A stretch of DNA of 6,468 nucleotides from the NCBI GenBank assembly GCA_029935135.1, contig JAOZKX010000126.1:1-6468 (forward strand), read 5' to 3'. The notes below the pieces were generated by a model. That model saw nothing but the letters and a program-made list of their open reading frames with translations, had not been told where the DNA came from and made no database searches. The position numbers were made by a program, and so were the translations under genes. The DNA comes from Desulfocapsa sp. (lineage in GTDB: Bacteria > Desulfobacterota > Desulfobulbia > Desulfobulbales > Desulfocapsaceae). Positions 1 through 6,298 of this stretch are shown here, piece after piece (the stretch's first letter is position 1; every line of letters begins with the position of its first letter).

Positions 1-43
1 TGGAAGCAACTCTATACACACTTTTCTGCAGAACGGCTATCAT
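1..43 (-). CDS. Possible 5' end of a gene running off the left edge (Dtd-like N-terminus)
   Basis: An ATG at 43-41 opens a frame that stays open to the window edge, giving 14 codons: MIAVLQKSVYRVAS. The pattern M-x-A-V-L-Q-K at the N-terminus resembles D-aminoacyl-tRNA deacylase (Dtd), which usually begins M-(R/K/I)-A-V-(L/I/V)-Q-R-V. Dtd removes D-amino acids from mischarged tRNA in the cytoplasm. The resemblance covers only about seven residues and one residue seems inserted after the QK, so the name is a guess. No clear Shine-Dalgarno precedes the ATG (only AAAG about 6 nt upstream), and an in-frame TGA lies further upstream. The frame is on the same strand as the slipin operon, 131 nt downstream of the gp16-family gene. 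Confidence 0.33.
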   Translation of the reverse strand, partial: MIAVLQKSVYRVAS

Positions 44-85
44 AACCGACTTTCTGGTATTGGAAAATTTGTTTTTCCTTGTGCC

Positions 86-118
86 TCAGGTGTTATTACG
101 GTCGGGGGTGACGATCAT
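86..118 (-). CDS. Possible 10-codon leader ORF with a strong ribosome-binding site
   Basis: ATG at 118-116 is preceded by AGGGAGG (125-131 on the + strand as cctccct) with a 6-nt spacer, one of the better Shine-Dalgarno sites in the window. It encodes only MIVTPDRNNT before a TGA at 88-86. It lies between the gp16-family gene and the possible gene start at 43. It may be a translated leader or the remnant of a gene start. It may also be chance, since nothing but the ribosome site supports translation. Confidence 0.22.
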   Translation of the reverse strand: MIVTPDRNNT

Positions 119-135
119 AGCCAACCTCCCTGACC
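100..135. other. Hairpin in the leader between gp16-family gene and leftmost gene
   Basis: GGTC (100-103) pairs with GACC (132-135), and GGG (105-107) pairs with CCC (128-130). On the + strand the junction is a G-U wobble and the stem is followed by TTTT (136-139), so it could act as a weak + strand terminator. On the - strand the junction is an A-C mismatch and no U-tract follows, but the stem includes most of the AGGGAGG ribosome site of the 10-codon ORF at 118-86. All known genes here are on the - strand, so a translational control role is at least as plausible as termination. No covariation evidence is available. Confidence 0.3.
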
Positions 136-174
136 TTTTCGAGCCAACAACAAAAAGATCCAAGTTCCACAGAC

Positions 175-546
175 TCATTGATGCTTGAGTATATTTTTCA
201 ACGATTCAATGACCTTGCTTGCCTCTTTCTTTGTCAGGCTGGTGACTTCCTTCTTATGGTAATATTTGTTGAGAAAGTTTTTGAAGTGCTCCTTGTTCCA
301 GCGAAGATCATCAGCCAGGTGTTTGATATACATTTTCTGGCGAAGGGTGAGACCGTATCGGTTGATTCGATAATATCCGCTTGCCGCAAAGGCGCGCATT
401 AGTTGTCTGAATCCTTTCTCGTCCAGATCTTTTGCGGAACGGACACCGGTCTCACGCTCCAGGATGTTTCGGTAATCAACATCGCACAGATCCAGCTCCC
501 GCTTGACAATATGAATGACCGCCAGTTTTTTATGGTCCAGTGTCAT
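175..546 (-). CDS. GemA / phage Mu gp16-family protein (DUF1018), 123 aa
   Basis: The protein has the two-part layout of the gp16/GemA family. The N-terminal half (about residues 5-58) has an HIVKRELDL...DYRNILER.TG.RSAKDLDEKGFRQLM pattern. The C-terminal half (about 66-121) has LTLRQKMYIKHLADDLRW and ends LTKKEASKVIESLKNIL, matching the family's closing 'Lt-EA--vI--Lk' helix. It is basic, cytoplasmic in appearance, and has no signal peptide or TM segment. In phage Mu, gp16/GemA is an early protein linked to modulation of host gene expression, and its biochemical role is poorly defined. The ATG at 546 follows AAGGGGGG with a 5-nt spacer. The gene lies 45 nt after the slipin stop with no visible promoter between, so it is probably cotranscribed with nfeD-slipin. 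No other phage genes are visible, so this looks like a domesticated or stand-alone member. Family assignment is firm and function unknown. Confidence 0.85.
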   Translation of the reverse strand: MTLDHKKLAVIHIVKRELDLCDVDYRNILERETGVRSAKDLDEKGFRQLMRAFAASGYYRINRYGLTLRQKMYIKHLADDLRWNKEHFKNFLNKYYHKKEVTSLTKKEASKVIESLKNILKHQ

Positions 547-551
547 AAACG

Positions 552-559
552 CCCCCCTT
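552..559 (-). promoter_or_regulatory. Ribosome-binding site of the gp16-family gene
   Basis: Read on the minus strand, AAGGGGGG ends 5 nt before the ATG at 546. It is G-rich rather than canonical GGAGG but lies at a usable distance and supports this start. Confidence 0.45.
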
Positions 560-591
560 CGCCTTGAGCTCTTTCTCCAGTCAGACCTTCA

Positions 592-1353
592 TTACTTTTT
601 TCCTGTTGTTTTGTTGAAGATCCCTTGGATAGTTTCTATGGGCAGGGGAAAGACAATGGTTGTTGTATTCTCATTGGAGATATCATTTAAGGTCTGCAGG
701 TATCTGAGTTGCAGGGCCTGTGGATTCTGAGAAATGACATTAGCAGCAGCCAGCAGTTTTTCGGAGGCCTGAAGTTCACCTTCGGCATGGATGACCTTGG
801 CCCGTCGTTCCCGTTCCGCTTCGGCCTGTTTGGCAATGGCTCGAATCATGTTCTCGTTGAGATCCACATGTTTGATTTCGACATTACTGACCTTGATCCC
901 CCAGGCGTCCGACTGTTTATCGATGATCTGCTGCAGATCCGCATTCATTTTGTCCCTTTCCACCAGCATCTCGTCAAGCTCATGCTGACCAAGGACAGAA
1001 CGCAGAGTGGTCTGGGCCAGCTGACTGATGGCATTGTAATAATCCTCAACCTGGATAATGGCCTTTTCCGGATCAACCACCCGGAAATAGAGTACTGCAT
1101 TGACTCGTACGGTGACATTGTCTCTGGAGATTACATCCTGACTTGGGACATCCATGGTGATTACGCGTAGATCCACCCGCCGCATCTGCTGAATTCCTGG
1201 AACAACCAGTCTCAGGCCCGGTTGTTTCACGGTCTGAAAGCGGCCCAGGAAGAAAACGACCAGACGCTGGTATTCCGGTACAATCTTAAATGTAAGTGCT
1301 ATCAGGGCAATGAGCAGTCCAATTGGAAAAGCAATGATAGGAATAGTGATCAT
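592..1353 (-). CDS. Slipin: stomatin-like SPFH-domain membrane protein, 253 aa
   Basis: A short hydrophobic N-terminus (residues 3-21, from [13 protein letters not shown]) anchors the protein in the inner membrane. The SPFH/PHB domain follows: [15 protein letters not shown] (25-39), [20 protein letters not shown] (45-64), [24 protein letters not shown] (69-92) and [14 protein letters not shown] (117-130). A charged helical stretch ([22 protein letters not shown], 172-193) suits coiled-coil oligomerisation, and the C-terminal helix carries the conserved [13 protein letters not shown] (210-222). Size and motifs match p-stomatin/slipins such as archaeal PH1511. Slipins form membrane scaffolds and pair with NfeD-type proteases; the gene directly upstream is such a protease. 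The start at 1353 is fixed by AGGAGGT with an 8-nt spacer, and lies only 1 nt past the nfeD stop, so translational coupling is likely. HflK, HflC and QmcA are less likely given length and neighbour. Confidence 0.95.
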   Translation of the reverse strand: MITIPIIAFPIGLLIALIALTFKIVPEYQRLVVFFLGRFQTVKQPGLRLVVPGIQQMRRVDLRVITMDVPSQDVISRDNVTVRVNAVLYFRVVDPEKAIIQVEDYYNAISQLAQTTLRSVLGQHELDEMLVERDKMNADLQQIIDKQSDAWGIKVSNVEIKHVDLNENMIRAIAKQAEAERERRAKVIHAEGELQASEKLLAAANVISQNPQALQLRYLQTLNDISNENTTTIVFPLPIETIQGIFNKTTGKK

Positions 1354-1354
1354 A

Positions 1355-2734
1355 TTATTCTACCTCCTGTAAAGGTGTTACGGACAGGTGTAGTCCGTTC
1401 TGACTGAGAACCCTGACTGATTCCCCTTGCCGCAGGGGATCCGTACTGCTGGCCTGCCAGGATTCGCCAATAATCCAGACCCGGCCATTTTCTGTAAAAT
1501 CATCCATGGCCACACCGATGGCGTCGAGCATCTGTTCCTCGCCTGTCCTCACTCTTTTATGTCGCATGAAGAGCAGGTTGCCCATGAGCCAGAGGATGCA
1601 GATAAATGAAAAGAGGCCGGTACTGCCAATGAGAAGAAGAGAGACCTGCAGGCTTTTTTCATCCATCAAGATGATGGAGCCAAAGACAAATCCTGCCAGT
1701 CCTCCAAGACCCAGAATGCCGAAACTTGGTGTGAAGGCCTCGCCCACCATAAAGGAAAGGCCAAGGACAATGAGGGCCAGGCCCACATAATTGACAGGGA
1801 GTATCTGAAAGGCGTAGAGGGCCAGGAGGAGAGAAGTTCCTCCCAGCACACCCGGAAGAACAGAACCGGGGTTTGCCAGTTCGAAAAAGAGGCCATACAT
1901 CCCAAGCAGCATCAGCATGTAGGCAATATTGGGGTCCCCTATCACAATCAACAGCCGGGTACGCCAGTCTTTTTCCATATAAACAAGACGGAGATTGTTC
2001 GTGTCCAGCTGCTGACTTCCGCTGTCCAAGGTCACCTCCTTCCCATGCAGCTGGGAAAGCAGGTCGCTGATATTGTCTGCCACCAGATCAATGACCCCAA
2101 GACGCAGGGCCTCGGCTGCGCTTATGCTCACCGCTTCCCGAACCGCCTTTGCGGCCCACTCCTTGTTTCTGCCATGTTTCTCGGCAAGGGATATGATATA
2201 GGCTTCGGCATCATTCACCATTTTTTTATTCAGGGTGCTTGCCGGACTTTCTGCTTCTTTTTCTCCTTTCCCATCGTCTCGTTGTTCGTCATCCTTATCC
2301 AGGTTTGGCAGGCCCCCGATAGTCACCGGTGTTGCAGCCCCAAGATTAGTGGCCGGGGCCATGGCTGCCACATGGCTTGCATAGAGAATATAGGTCCCGG
2401 CACTGGCCGCCCGTGCCCCATTTGGTGCGACATAGCTCACCACCGGGACAGGAGAGGCCAGGATATCCTTGATTATTTCCCGCATGGCAAGATCCAGCCC
2501 TCCCGGGGTATCGAGCTGCAGGATAAAGAGGCTGGCATTTGCTTCATTGGCCTGTTTAAGACCGCGCCTGACAAAATCACTGACACCCGGCCCAATTGCT
2601 CCCTTGATCTCAAGAATAAAGGCCGATCCCTCAACGGGTTCCGCCCATCCTTTTTCTGTGTATGGGGCAGCAAATGTGAATATGAAAATCAGAACGGAAA
2701 GGAACACAAGCCATACACCATGTTTATGAACCAT
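1355..2734 (-). CDS. nfeD: NfeD family membrane-bound serine protease (1510-N type), 459 aa
   Basis: This is a full-length ClpP-class protease fused to an NfeD membrane region. Order: signal peptide or TM (residues about 6-24); protease domain (about 36-225) with LDTPGG (75-80) and the nucleophile motif AASAGT (S111); a general-base lysine in the [11 protein letters not shown] segment (K171, possibly K170); several TM helices (about 262-285, 293-330, 334-357, 363-389); and a soluble OB-fold NfeD domain (about 400-455) with the usual LxGxxGxA-like start (LDAIGVAM) and GESVRVL. By analogy with archaeal PH1510, the Ser-Lys dyad cleaves the hydrophobic C-terminus of the partner stomatin. A charged, low-complexity loop (about 146-166, [15 protein letters not shown]) lies between serine and lysine. 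I chose ATG 2734 because AAGGAGG lies 4 nt upstream; the in-frame ATG at 2758 has no ribosome site and would put that SD inside the gene. It is probably the first cistron of nfeD-slipin-gp16. Confidence 0.95.
   Translation of the reverse strand: MVHKHGVWLVFLSVLIFIFTFAAPYTEKGWAEPVEGSAFILEIKGAIGPGVSDFVRRGLKQANEANASLFILQLDTPGGLDLAMREIIKDILASPVPVVSYVAPNGARAASAGTYILYASHVAAMAPATNLGAATPVTIGGLPNLDKDDEQRDDGKGEKEAESPASTLNKKMVNDAEAYIISLAEKHGRNKEWAAKAVREAVSISAAEALRLGVIDLVADNISDLLSQLHGKEVTLDSGSQQLDTNNLRLVYMEKDWRTRLLIVIGDPNIAYMLMLLGMYGLFFELANPGSVLPGVLGGTSLLLALYAFQILPVNYVGLALIVLGLSFMVGEAFTPSFGILGLGGLAGFVFGSIILMDEKSLQVSLLLIGSTGLFSFICILWLMGNLLFMRHKRVRTGEEQMLDAIGVAMDDFTENGRVWIIGESWQASSTDPLRQGESVRVLSQNGLHLSVTPLQEVE
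1362..1368 (-). promoter_or_regulatory. Strong ribosome-binding site for slipin inside the end of nfeD
   Basis: The minus strand reads AGGAGGT, a full match to the anti-Shine-Dalgarno, 8 nt before the slipin ATG. It lies within the last codons of nfeD, whose TAA (1357-1355) is separated from the ATG by a single T. Confidence 0.85.
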
Positions 2735-2738
2735 TTGT

Positions 2739-2745
2739 CCTCCTT
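2739..2745 (-). promoter_or_regulatory. Ribosome-binding site that decides the nfeD start
   Basis: The minus strand reads AAGGAGG-ACAA-ATG. The strong Shine-Dalgarno with a 4-nt spacer favours ATG 2734 over the upstream ATG at 2758, and the resulting protein begins with a normal signal sequence. Confidence 0.75.
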
Positions 2746-2761
2746 CTCCCCTGGTCATCAG

Positions 2762-2905
2762 TCAAGAAGATGTAGCGGAATGAGGTTTAAGGTGGTTGTC
2801 AACAGCGCCAGAAAGAGCAGACATGCAGGGGGGGGCGTTTTTAGATAAGATGGTGCCTGGACAAGAAATGAGAAAAAGACAAAGCCATGCGGTTTGTATC
2901 TTCAT
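2762..2905 (-). CDS. Possible 47-aa secreted small ORF upstream of nfeD
   Basis: An ATG at 2905 opens a 47-codon frame ending TGA at 2764-2762, 27 nt before the nfeD ATG. It begins MKIQTAWLCLFLISCPG, a lysine followed by a hydrophobic run and Ala/Ser/Cys/Gly, like a short signal peptide. The rest is polar and shows no known domain. There is no Shine-Dalgarno. The ATG falls 6 nt past the -10 box of the promoter at 2941-2912, where the transcript would start, so it could be translated only as a leaderless message. The frame also crosses the G8 run. It may be a real leader peptide or an accident of an untranslated leader; I lean to the latter. Confidence 0.25.
   Translation of the reverse strand: MKIQTAWLCLFLISCPGTILSKNAPPCMSALSGAVDNHLKPHSATSS
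2828..2835. repeat. G8 homopolymer (C8 on the transcribed strand)
   Basis: Eight consecutive G on the + strand lie about 95-100 nt upstream of the nfeD start, inside the predicted leader and inside the 47-codon frame. Runs of this length can slip during replication. It is also a common place for sequencing length error, so its exact length should be treated with care. Confidence 0.9.
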
Positions 2906-2911
2906 AGGTAT

Positions 2912-2941
2912 ATTTTATCAGTCGGCCTTGACACTTGTCAA
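2912..2941 (-). promoter_or_regulatory. Sigma70-type promoter driving nfeD-slipin-gp16
   Basis: On the minus strand a perfect -35 TTGACA (2941-2936) is followed after 18 nt by TAAAAT (2917-2912), a five-of-six match to TATAAT. GATAAA offers an alternative -10 with a 16-nt spacer. The start of transcription would be near 2905, giving a leader of about 170 nt before nfeD. This is the only well-matched promoter I see in the intergenic region and it points toward the operon that lacks another promoter. Confidence 0.65.
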
Positions 2942-2943
2942 GG
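2926..2943. promoter_or_regulatory. Perfect 8-2-8 palindrome over the -35 box, probable operator
   Basis: CCTTGACA-CT-TGTCAAGG is a perfect inverted repeat of 8-bp arms with a 2-bp centre. It covers the whole -35 hexamer of the leftward promoter. A dimeric repressor bound here would block RNA polymerase. The arms carry TTGACA on both strands, so part of the symmetry comes from the -35 element itself, but the CC/GG ends extend it beyond that. No T-tract follows on either strand, so it is not a terminator. Confidence 0.55.
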
Positions 2944-3141
2944 AAACTCCCGAACCCTGGTGAGCAGAAAAAAGCCAGAATAAATACCTTGAAGTTCTCT
3001 TTTTGCTTGCTACCTGCTGATAATATCTGCCATACCTGTCTCAACCATGCGGACAGCATGTTTTAAAGGAACAGAACTGATTTTCAGGTTAGTGTGATTT
3101 GAAGTGCTGGAAAATACATGAAGTTACTGTGCTGCTTTTAT

Positions 3142-3750
3142 TCAGGTATCCTTATAAATCTCTTTATACTCTTTAGGATAATGTTCTTTCATGCATTCCG
3201 GACAGATGCTATGGCTTATATCAGCTTCTGAATGTGAGTAGATATATACATCCACTTCTTCCCATTGTTCCTTGTCGTTTCTGATTTTTTTACAATAGGA
3301 GCAAAGTGGTAAAATTCCCGAGAGCTTTTTCACTTCGGCCAGGGCCTGCTTCAGTTCCATTTCTCTTTTTCGCAAGGTGAGGTGGGTGTTGATCCGGGCC
3401 AGCAGTTCGATCTGCTGGAATGGTTTGGTAACATAATCTGCACCTCCTGCCTCAAATCCGGCAATCTTATCCTTTACATCATCAAGAGCTGTGAGAAAAA
3501 TAATGGGAATATTTTCGGTGCGGGGGGCAGATTTTATTCTTCTGCACAGGGTGAAACCATCCATATCCGGCATCATTACATCGAGAAGAATAAGATCCGG
3601 CAAGGTATGGGAGAGGAGTTCCACAGCCTGTGCTCCACTTTCAAGAATACGGATATCAAATCCTTCGTCCTTAAGGAAAGCAAACAGCACCTTGAGATTG
3701 GCAAGGTGATCATCCACAATTAAAATTAAATCTTTCTTCTTTTCAGCCAT
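3142..3750 (-). CDS. Response regulator with C-terminal four-cysteine (CxxC...CPxC) module, 202 aa
   Basis: Residues 6-122 form a complete REC domain: acidic pair D13/D14, phospho-acceptor D57 (LILLDVMMPDMDG), T87 (FLTA) and K109 (DYVTKPF). A charged helical linker (about 123-146, LTLRKREMELKQALAEVKKL) follows, probably a coiled coil. The tail (146-202) carries LPLCSYCKKIR (C150, C153) and HSICPECMKEHYP (H180, C183, C186), a putative metal-binding knuckle seen at the ends of various signalling proteins; its function is unknown to me. There is no HTH or other known DNA-binding or enzymatic output. ATG 3750 is preferred because AGGG lies 6 nt upstream; TTG 3771 and ATG 3756 lack a usable site. 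The start overlaps the kinase stop by 8 nt, so it is probably coupled to and phosphorylated by the kinase. Confidence 0.9.
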   Translation of the reverse strand: MAEKKKDLILIVDDHLANLKVLFAFLKDEGFDIRILESGAQAVELLSHTLPDLILLDVMMPDMDGFTLCRRIKSAPRTENIPIIFLTALDDVKDKIAGFEAGGADYVTKPFQQIELLARINTHLTLRKREMELKQALAEVKKLSGILPLCSYCKKIRNDKEQWEEVDVYIYSHSEADISHSICPECMKEHYPKEYKEIYKDT

Positions 3751-6247
3751 TACCATCCCTGTATTTTTCAATAAAGTTTCTGATTCTACTTATCTCAAAA
3801 GATTCGCAAAGCTGAGAGATTTTAGTGGTGAATGCTACATATTGCCCGGGAGTCTCAGCTTTTATTGATTCCGCTTTTCTGTATACACCAGTTATGTCAC
3901 CGTTGCAAACCAGTGTGTACAGTTCATCAAGATCCTTTTTGGGAGGACATATAATATCATTATCCTGCTCCTCCTGATGATATTCTTCAGCGTAGATTAA
4001 TGTGATGGAGAGCAGTCTGGCTATGATTTCCAATAAGTCGGTTGTGGAAAATGGTTTAATAACATAGCCATCAAAAATGTTTGCTTGCTGCTCCTCTGCT
4101 GCAGGTGTCGCAGTTACGGCAATTACTACAGTTTGGTGAAGGTCTGGATGTTGTTTTAATTGCTCAGTTGCAGCCAGTCCGCCCATTCCCGGCATGCGTA
4201 AATCCATTAAAACGGCATCTGGTTTGAATTGTTGACAGGTATTGATTACCTCACATCCATCATTTGCTTCATCAATCAAAAAGCCAAGTGGTTCGAGGAT
4301 ATGGCGAAGAACTGATCTGTTCGATGCTTTGTCATCAACAATCAGGATCTTTTGGGGGGCGCCTTGGGAAGTGGAATAGCCGATCACTATATTTGCTTCT
4401 CTTTTGCTCGTTTGCCCATCGTCTGGCACCGAAACCTCAAGAGTGAATGAAAAACGACTCCCAACCCCCTGTCCGGGTTTTGGGTTGTTGTTAATGGGAC
4501 TGGTAACCTGCAGTGTTCCATCCATAAGTTTGACCAGTTCACAGCTGATGGCAAGCCCCAGACCAGATCCTTCAGCGTAAAGCAGGCGTTCGCCTGTTTG
4601 TTGGAATGGTTCAAATATCTTTTGCTGCATTTCTGGAGCGATCCCAGGTCCACTGTCTTCAACGGTGATTGTCAGCAGGGCCTTATTTTCACGCATTGTT
4701 TTTGATTGGACTTTTAATGTGCAATGTCCGTTTTCGCTAAATTTGATCGCATTGGAAAGAAGATTTAATATGACCTGTCGCAGCCGTAGTTCATCGGCTT
4801 CAATGATATCAGGGAGGTTTTTTGCCGGTTGATAGGAAAAATCAAGTTCCTTAGCTATTGTTCTGACTTGAATAATATCAGCAATTCCCTGGAAAAAATC
4901 AGGCAGGTGGAAGGTGGTTGTTACCAGTTCCATTTTAGAGGCCTCAATTTTTGAAAGGTCCAGGATCTCGTTGATAAGCATCAGCAGGTGTTCGGCGGAT
5001 TGATGCATGGTTTTGATACCGCCTTGCTGTGTTTGGTTGAGTGTGCTATCACCGGAAAAAATCTGTGTGTATCCAAGAATAGCGTTGAGCGGTGTGCGCA
5101 GCTCATGGCTCATGTTAGAGAGGAATACCGATTTTGCACGATTAGCGGACTCGGCCTGTTCTTTGGCGGCAATAAGTTCAAGGCCACGGGCGTTCAATTG
5201 GGAAAGCATTTTTTCAACGGCGTATCCGATGCGGTTAAACTCTACCAGTGTTCCCGGTGAATAATGTTCATCCTCCGGCCCTTCAGATGCTTTTTCTGTG
5301 AACAGTACCAGCCTGTCTATCGCATTTGCAGCATGTTTTTTGATCAACCTTTCGAAAAAGAAAAAAATGCTGACAATGATCAAGACACCAAAGAAACTTA
5401 ATGAATAAAAGAGATGCTGTATTGCGCTGTAGATTGAATTTTTGTAGACACAGAGAAGTGACAGGGATGCATCATTTGAGAGTTGATAGGTAAATTGGCT
5501 GACAATTAACGGTTGTTTTGTTTCGTCGAGTATAGAACGGACTCTGGTGACAGGCTCATTGTTGGTTTCAATAAAAGCCAAAAGATCTGCCGGTACTGTT
5601 TTATTGCAGCTAATAACACTTTTGTTCATCCGTAACAGCACAATCTGAGCCTCGATGTGATTGGAGAGTTTCCTGGCCAGAGCCCGATTGTTATTAAGAA
5701 CCTCACCCCCTATCAGGAGTCCGAGAACCTGTCCAGTCTCTTTGGCCACAACACGCTTTGCTATTACAAATAACCATATACCCTCAGTTGGGGCATCTAT
5801 CTTTAGAAGTTGTACCCGGTCTATGAATTTTACAGCTTCTTTCATAAAAAGAGGGTCAGTTGCCGGGAAATCAAAAAATGGAGAGTCGGCGTTTATATGT
5901 GTCTGGTGATCGGTACTGATGAAATGTAATAAATCAAAAACACTGTCTGCCCGTATGGATTGGAGGGTGCTCAGTAACTGTTTCTGGTTAATATCCATAT
6001 GCAGACCTATCTGCTGAGAAAATATTTCTGTAAAATTGTCCAGGTTTTCGGATAATTCTTTTCGGTTAGTATCCAGTATTCTTGCCGCAGATTGATTGTT
6101 CGTGTTTATATGCAGGTGTTGGTGTTCTTCCATAAAGTTACTAGTGACAAGGTAAGCCCATGTCAGCAGCATTGCAAAAGATACAAGCAGGAGAGACAGT
6201 AAGTAGCGGGTAAGTAATATGGAAATTGAAACGGGGTGTTTTTTCAC
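3743..6247 (-). CDS. Hybrid sensor histidine kinase: Cache-like sensor, HisKA, HATPase, REC, HPt-like tail, 834 aa
   Basis: Domains in order: TM1 (about 9-33); periplasmic sensor (about 37-276), Cache-like, with GQVLGLLIGGEVLNNN (172-187); TM2 (about 281-298, ending FFFFERLIKK); a HAMP-like/coiled linker (about 300-370); HisKA with H-box SHELRTPLNAILGY (phosphorylatable H381); HATPase_c with N-box QVILNLLSNAIKFS (N499), G1 DSGPGIA (531-537), F-box FEPF (545-548) and G2 GSGLGLAI (560-567); REC (633-747) with D638/D639, acceptor D682 (LMDLRMPG), T712 and K731. The last part (about 767-830) resembles the HPt-like helical tail of related hybrid kinases but has no histidine. All residues for autophosphorylation and phosphotransfer are present. 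The start is GTG 6247, with AGGA 7 nt upstream; the next ATG would delete TM1. It sits 51 nt after an upstream gene and overlaps the response regulator. The ligand cannot be inferred. Confidence 0.93.
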   Translation of the reverse strand: MKKHPVSISILLTRYLLSLLLVSFAMLLTWAYLVTSNFMEEHQHLHINTNNQSAARILDTNRKELSENLDNFTEIFSQQIGLHMDINQKQLLSTLQSIRADSVFDLLHFISTDHQTHINADSPFFDFPATDPLFMKEAVKFIDRVQLLKIDAPTEGIWLFVIAKRVVAKETGQVLGLLIGGEVLNNNRALARKLSNHIEAQIVLLRMNKSVISCNKTVPADLLAFIETNNEPVTRVRSILDETKQPLIVSQFTYQLSNDASLSLLCVYKNSIYSAIQHLFYSLSFFGVLIIVSIFFFFERLIKKHAANAIDRLVLFTEKASEGPEDEHYSPGTLVEFNRIGYAVEKMLSQLNARGLELIAAKEQAESANRAKSVFLSNMSHELRTPLNAILGYTQIFSGDSTLNQTQQGGIKTMHQSAEHLLMLINEILDLSKIEASKMELVTTTFHLPDFFQGIADIIQVRTIAKELDFSYQPAKNLPDIIEADELRLRQVILNLLSNAIKFSENGHCTLKVQSKTMRENKALLTITVEDSGPGIAPEMQQKIFEPFQQTGERLLYAEGSGLGLAISCELVKLMDGTLQVTSPINNNPKPGQGVGSRFSFTLEVSVPDDGQTSKREANIVIGYSTSQGAPQKILIVDDKASNRSVLRHILEPLGFLIDEANDGCEVINTCQQFKPDAVLMDLRMPGMGGLAATEQLKQHPDLHQTVVIAVTATPAAEEQQANIFDGYVIKPFSTTDLLEIIARLLSITLIYAEEYHQEEQDNDIICPPKKDLDELYTLVCNGDITGVYRKAESIKAETPGQYVAFTTKISQLCESFEISRIRNFIEKYRDGNG
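3757..3760 (-). promoter_or_regulatory. Ribosome-binding site that decides the response regulator start
   Basis: AGGG on the minus strand lies 6 nt before ATG 3750 and directly abuts ATG 3756, which makes 3750 the usable start. It lies within the last codons of the kinase gene. Confidence 0.5.
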
Positions 6248-6254
6248 TAAAAAA

Positions 6255-6258
6255 TCCT
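6255..6258 (-). promoter_or_regulatory. Ribosome-binding site supporting the GTG start of the kinase
   Basis: AGGA on the minus strand lies 7 nt before GTG 6247. It supports this non-ATG start, which is also the only one that keeps the first TM helix. Confidence 0.6.
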
Positions 6259-6298
6259 GGAGTGTCGTTACAAGGTGAATTGAAGGCTGGTTAAGCTA

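Larger units (their letters stand above)
2735..3141. other. 407-nt intergenic region between the signalling and nfeD operons
   Basis: This gap lies between the response regulator stop and the nfeD start. It contains a leftward promoter with a palindromic operator-like site, a possible 47-codon ORF, an 8-G run and the nfeD ribosome site, each listed separately. The part nearest the response regulator (about 3060-3141) has no GC-rich stem followed by a T-tract on the minus strand, so I cannot place a rho-independent terminator for the signalling operon. A 72-codon minus frame from 3059 crosses the region but has no ribosome site and runs through the promoter palindrome, so I do not call it. Confidence 0.6.

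Noticed and set aside
62..78. GGAAAA-TTTGT-TTTTCC inverted repeat
   Set aside because: Short AT-rich stem with no following T-tract of note; likely chance in an AT-rich spacer.
709..1170. 153-codon + strand ORF opposite slipin
   Set aside because: It is a shadow of the slipin coding frame, with no ribosome site and no family resemblance, while the minus frame is an unambiguous SPFH protein.
2797..2802. Second TTGACA on the minus strand as an alternative nfeD promoter
   Set aside because: No acceptable -10 hexamer is found 16-19 nt downstream.
2045..2848. 267-codon + strand ORF opposite nfeD
   Set aside because: Antisense to the conserved protease domain; its product is Cys/Pro/His-rich without domain features, as expected for a shadow frame.
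2841..3059. 72-codon minus-strand ORF in the intergenic region
   Set aside because: It has no ribosome site, no recognisable protein features, and runs across the promoter and palindrome; it overlaps another frame with better context.
3046..3064. CATGC-GGACA-GCATG hairpin followed by TTTT on the + strand
   Set aside because: A 5-bp stem is weak, it faces the + strand where no gene exists upstream, and on the - strand it lacks a U-tract, so it cannot end the signalling operon.
3751..3771. TTG 3771 or ATG 3756 as the response regulator start
   Set aside because: Neither has a spaced Shine-Dalgarno; ATG 3750 does, and the REC domain needs nothing upstream of it.
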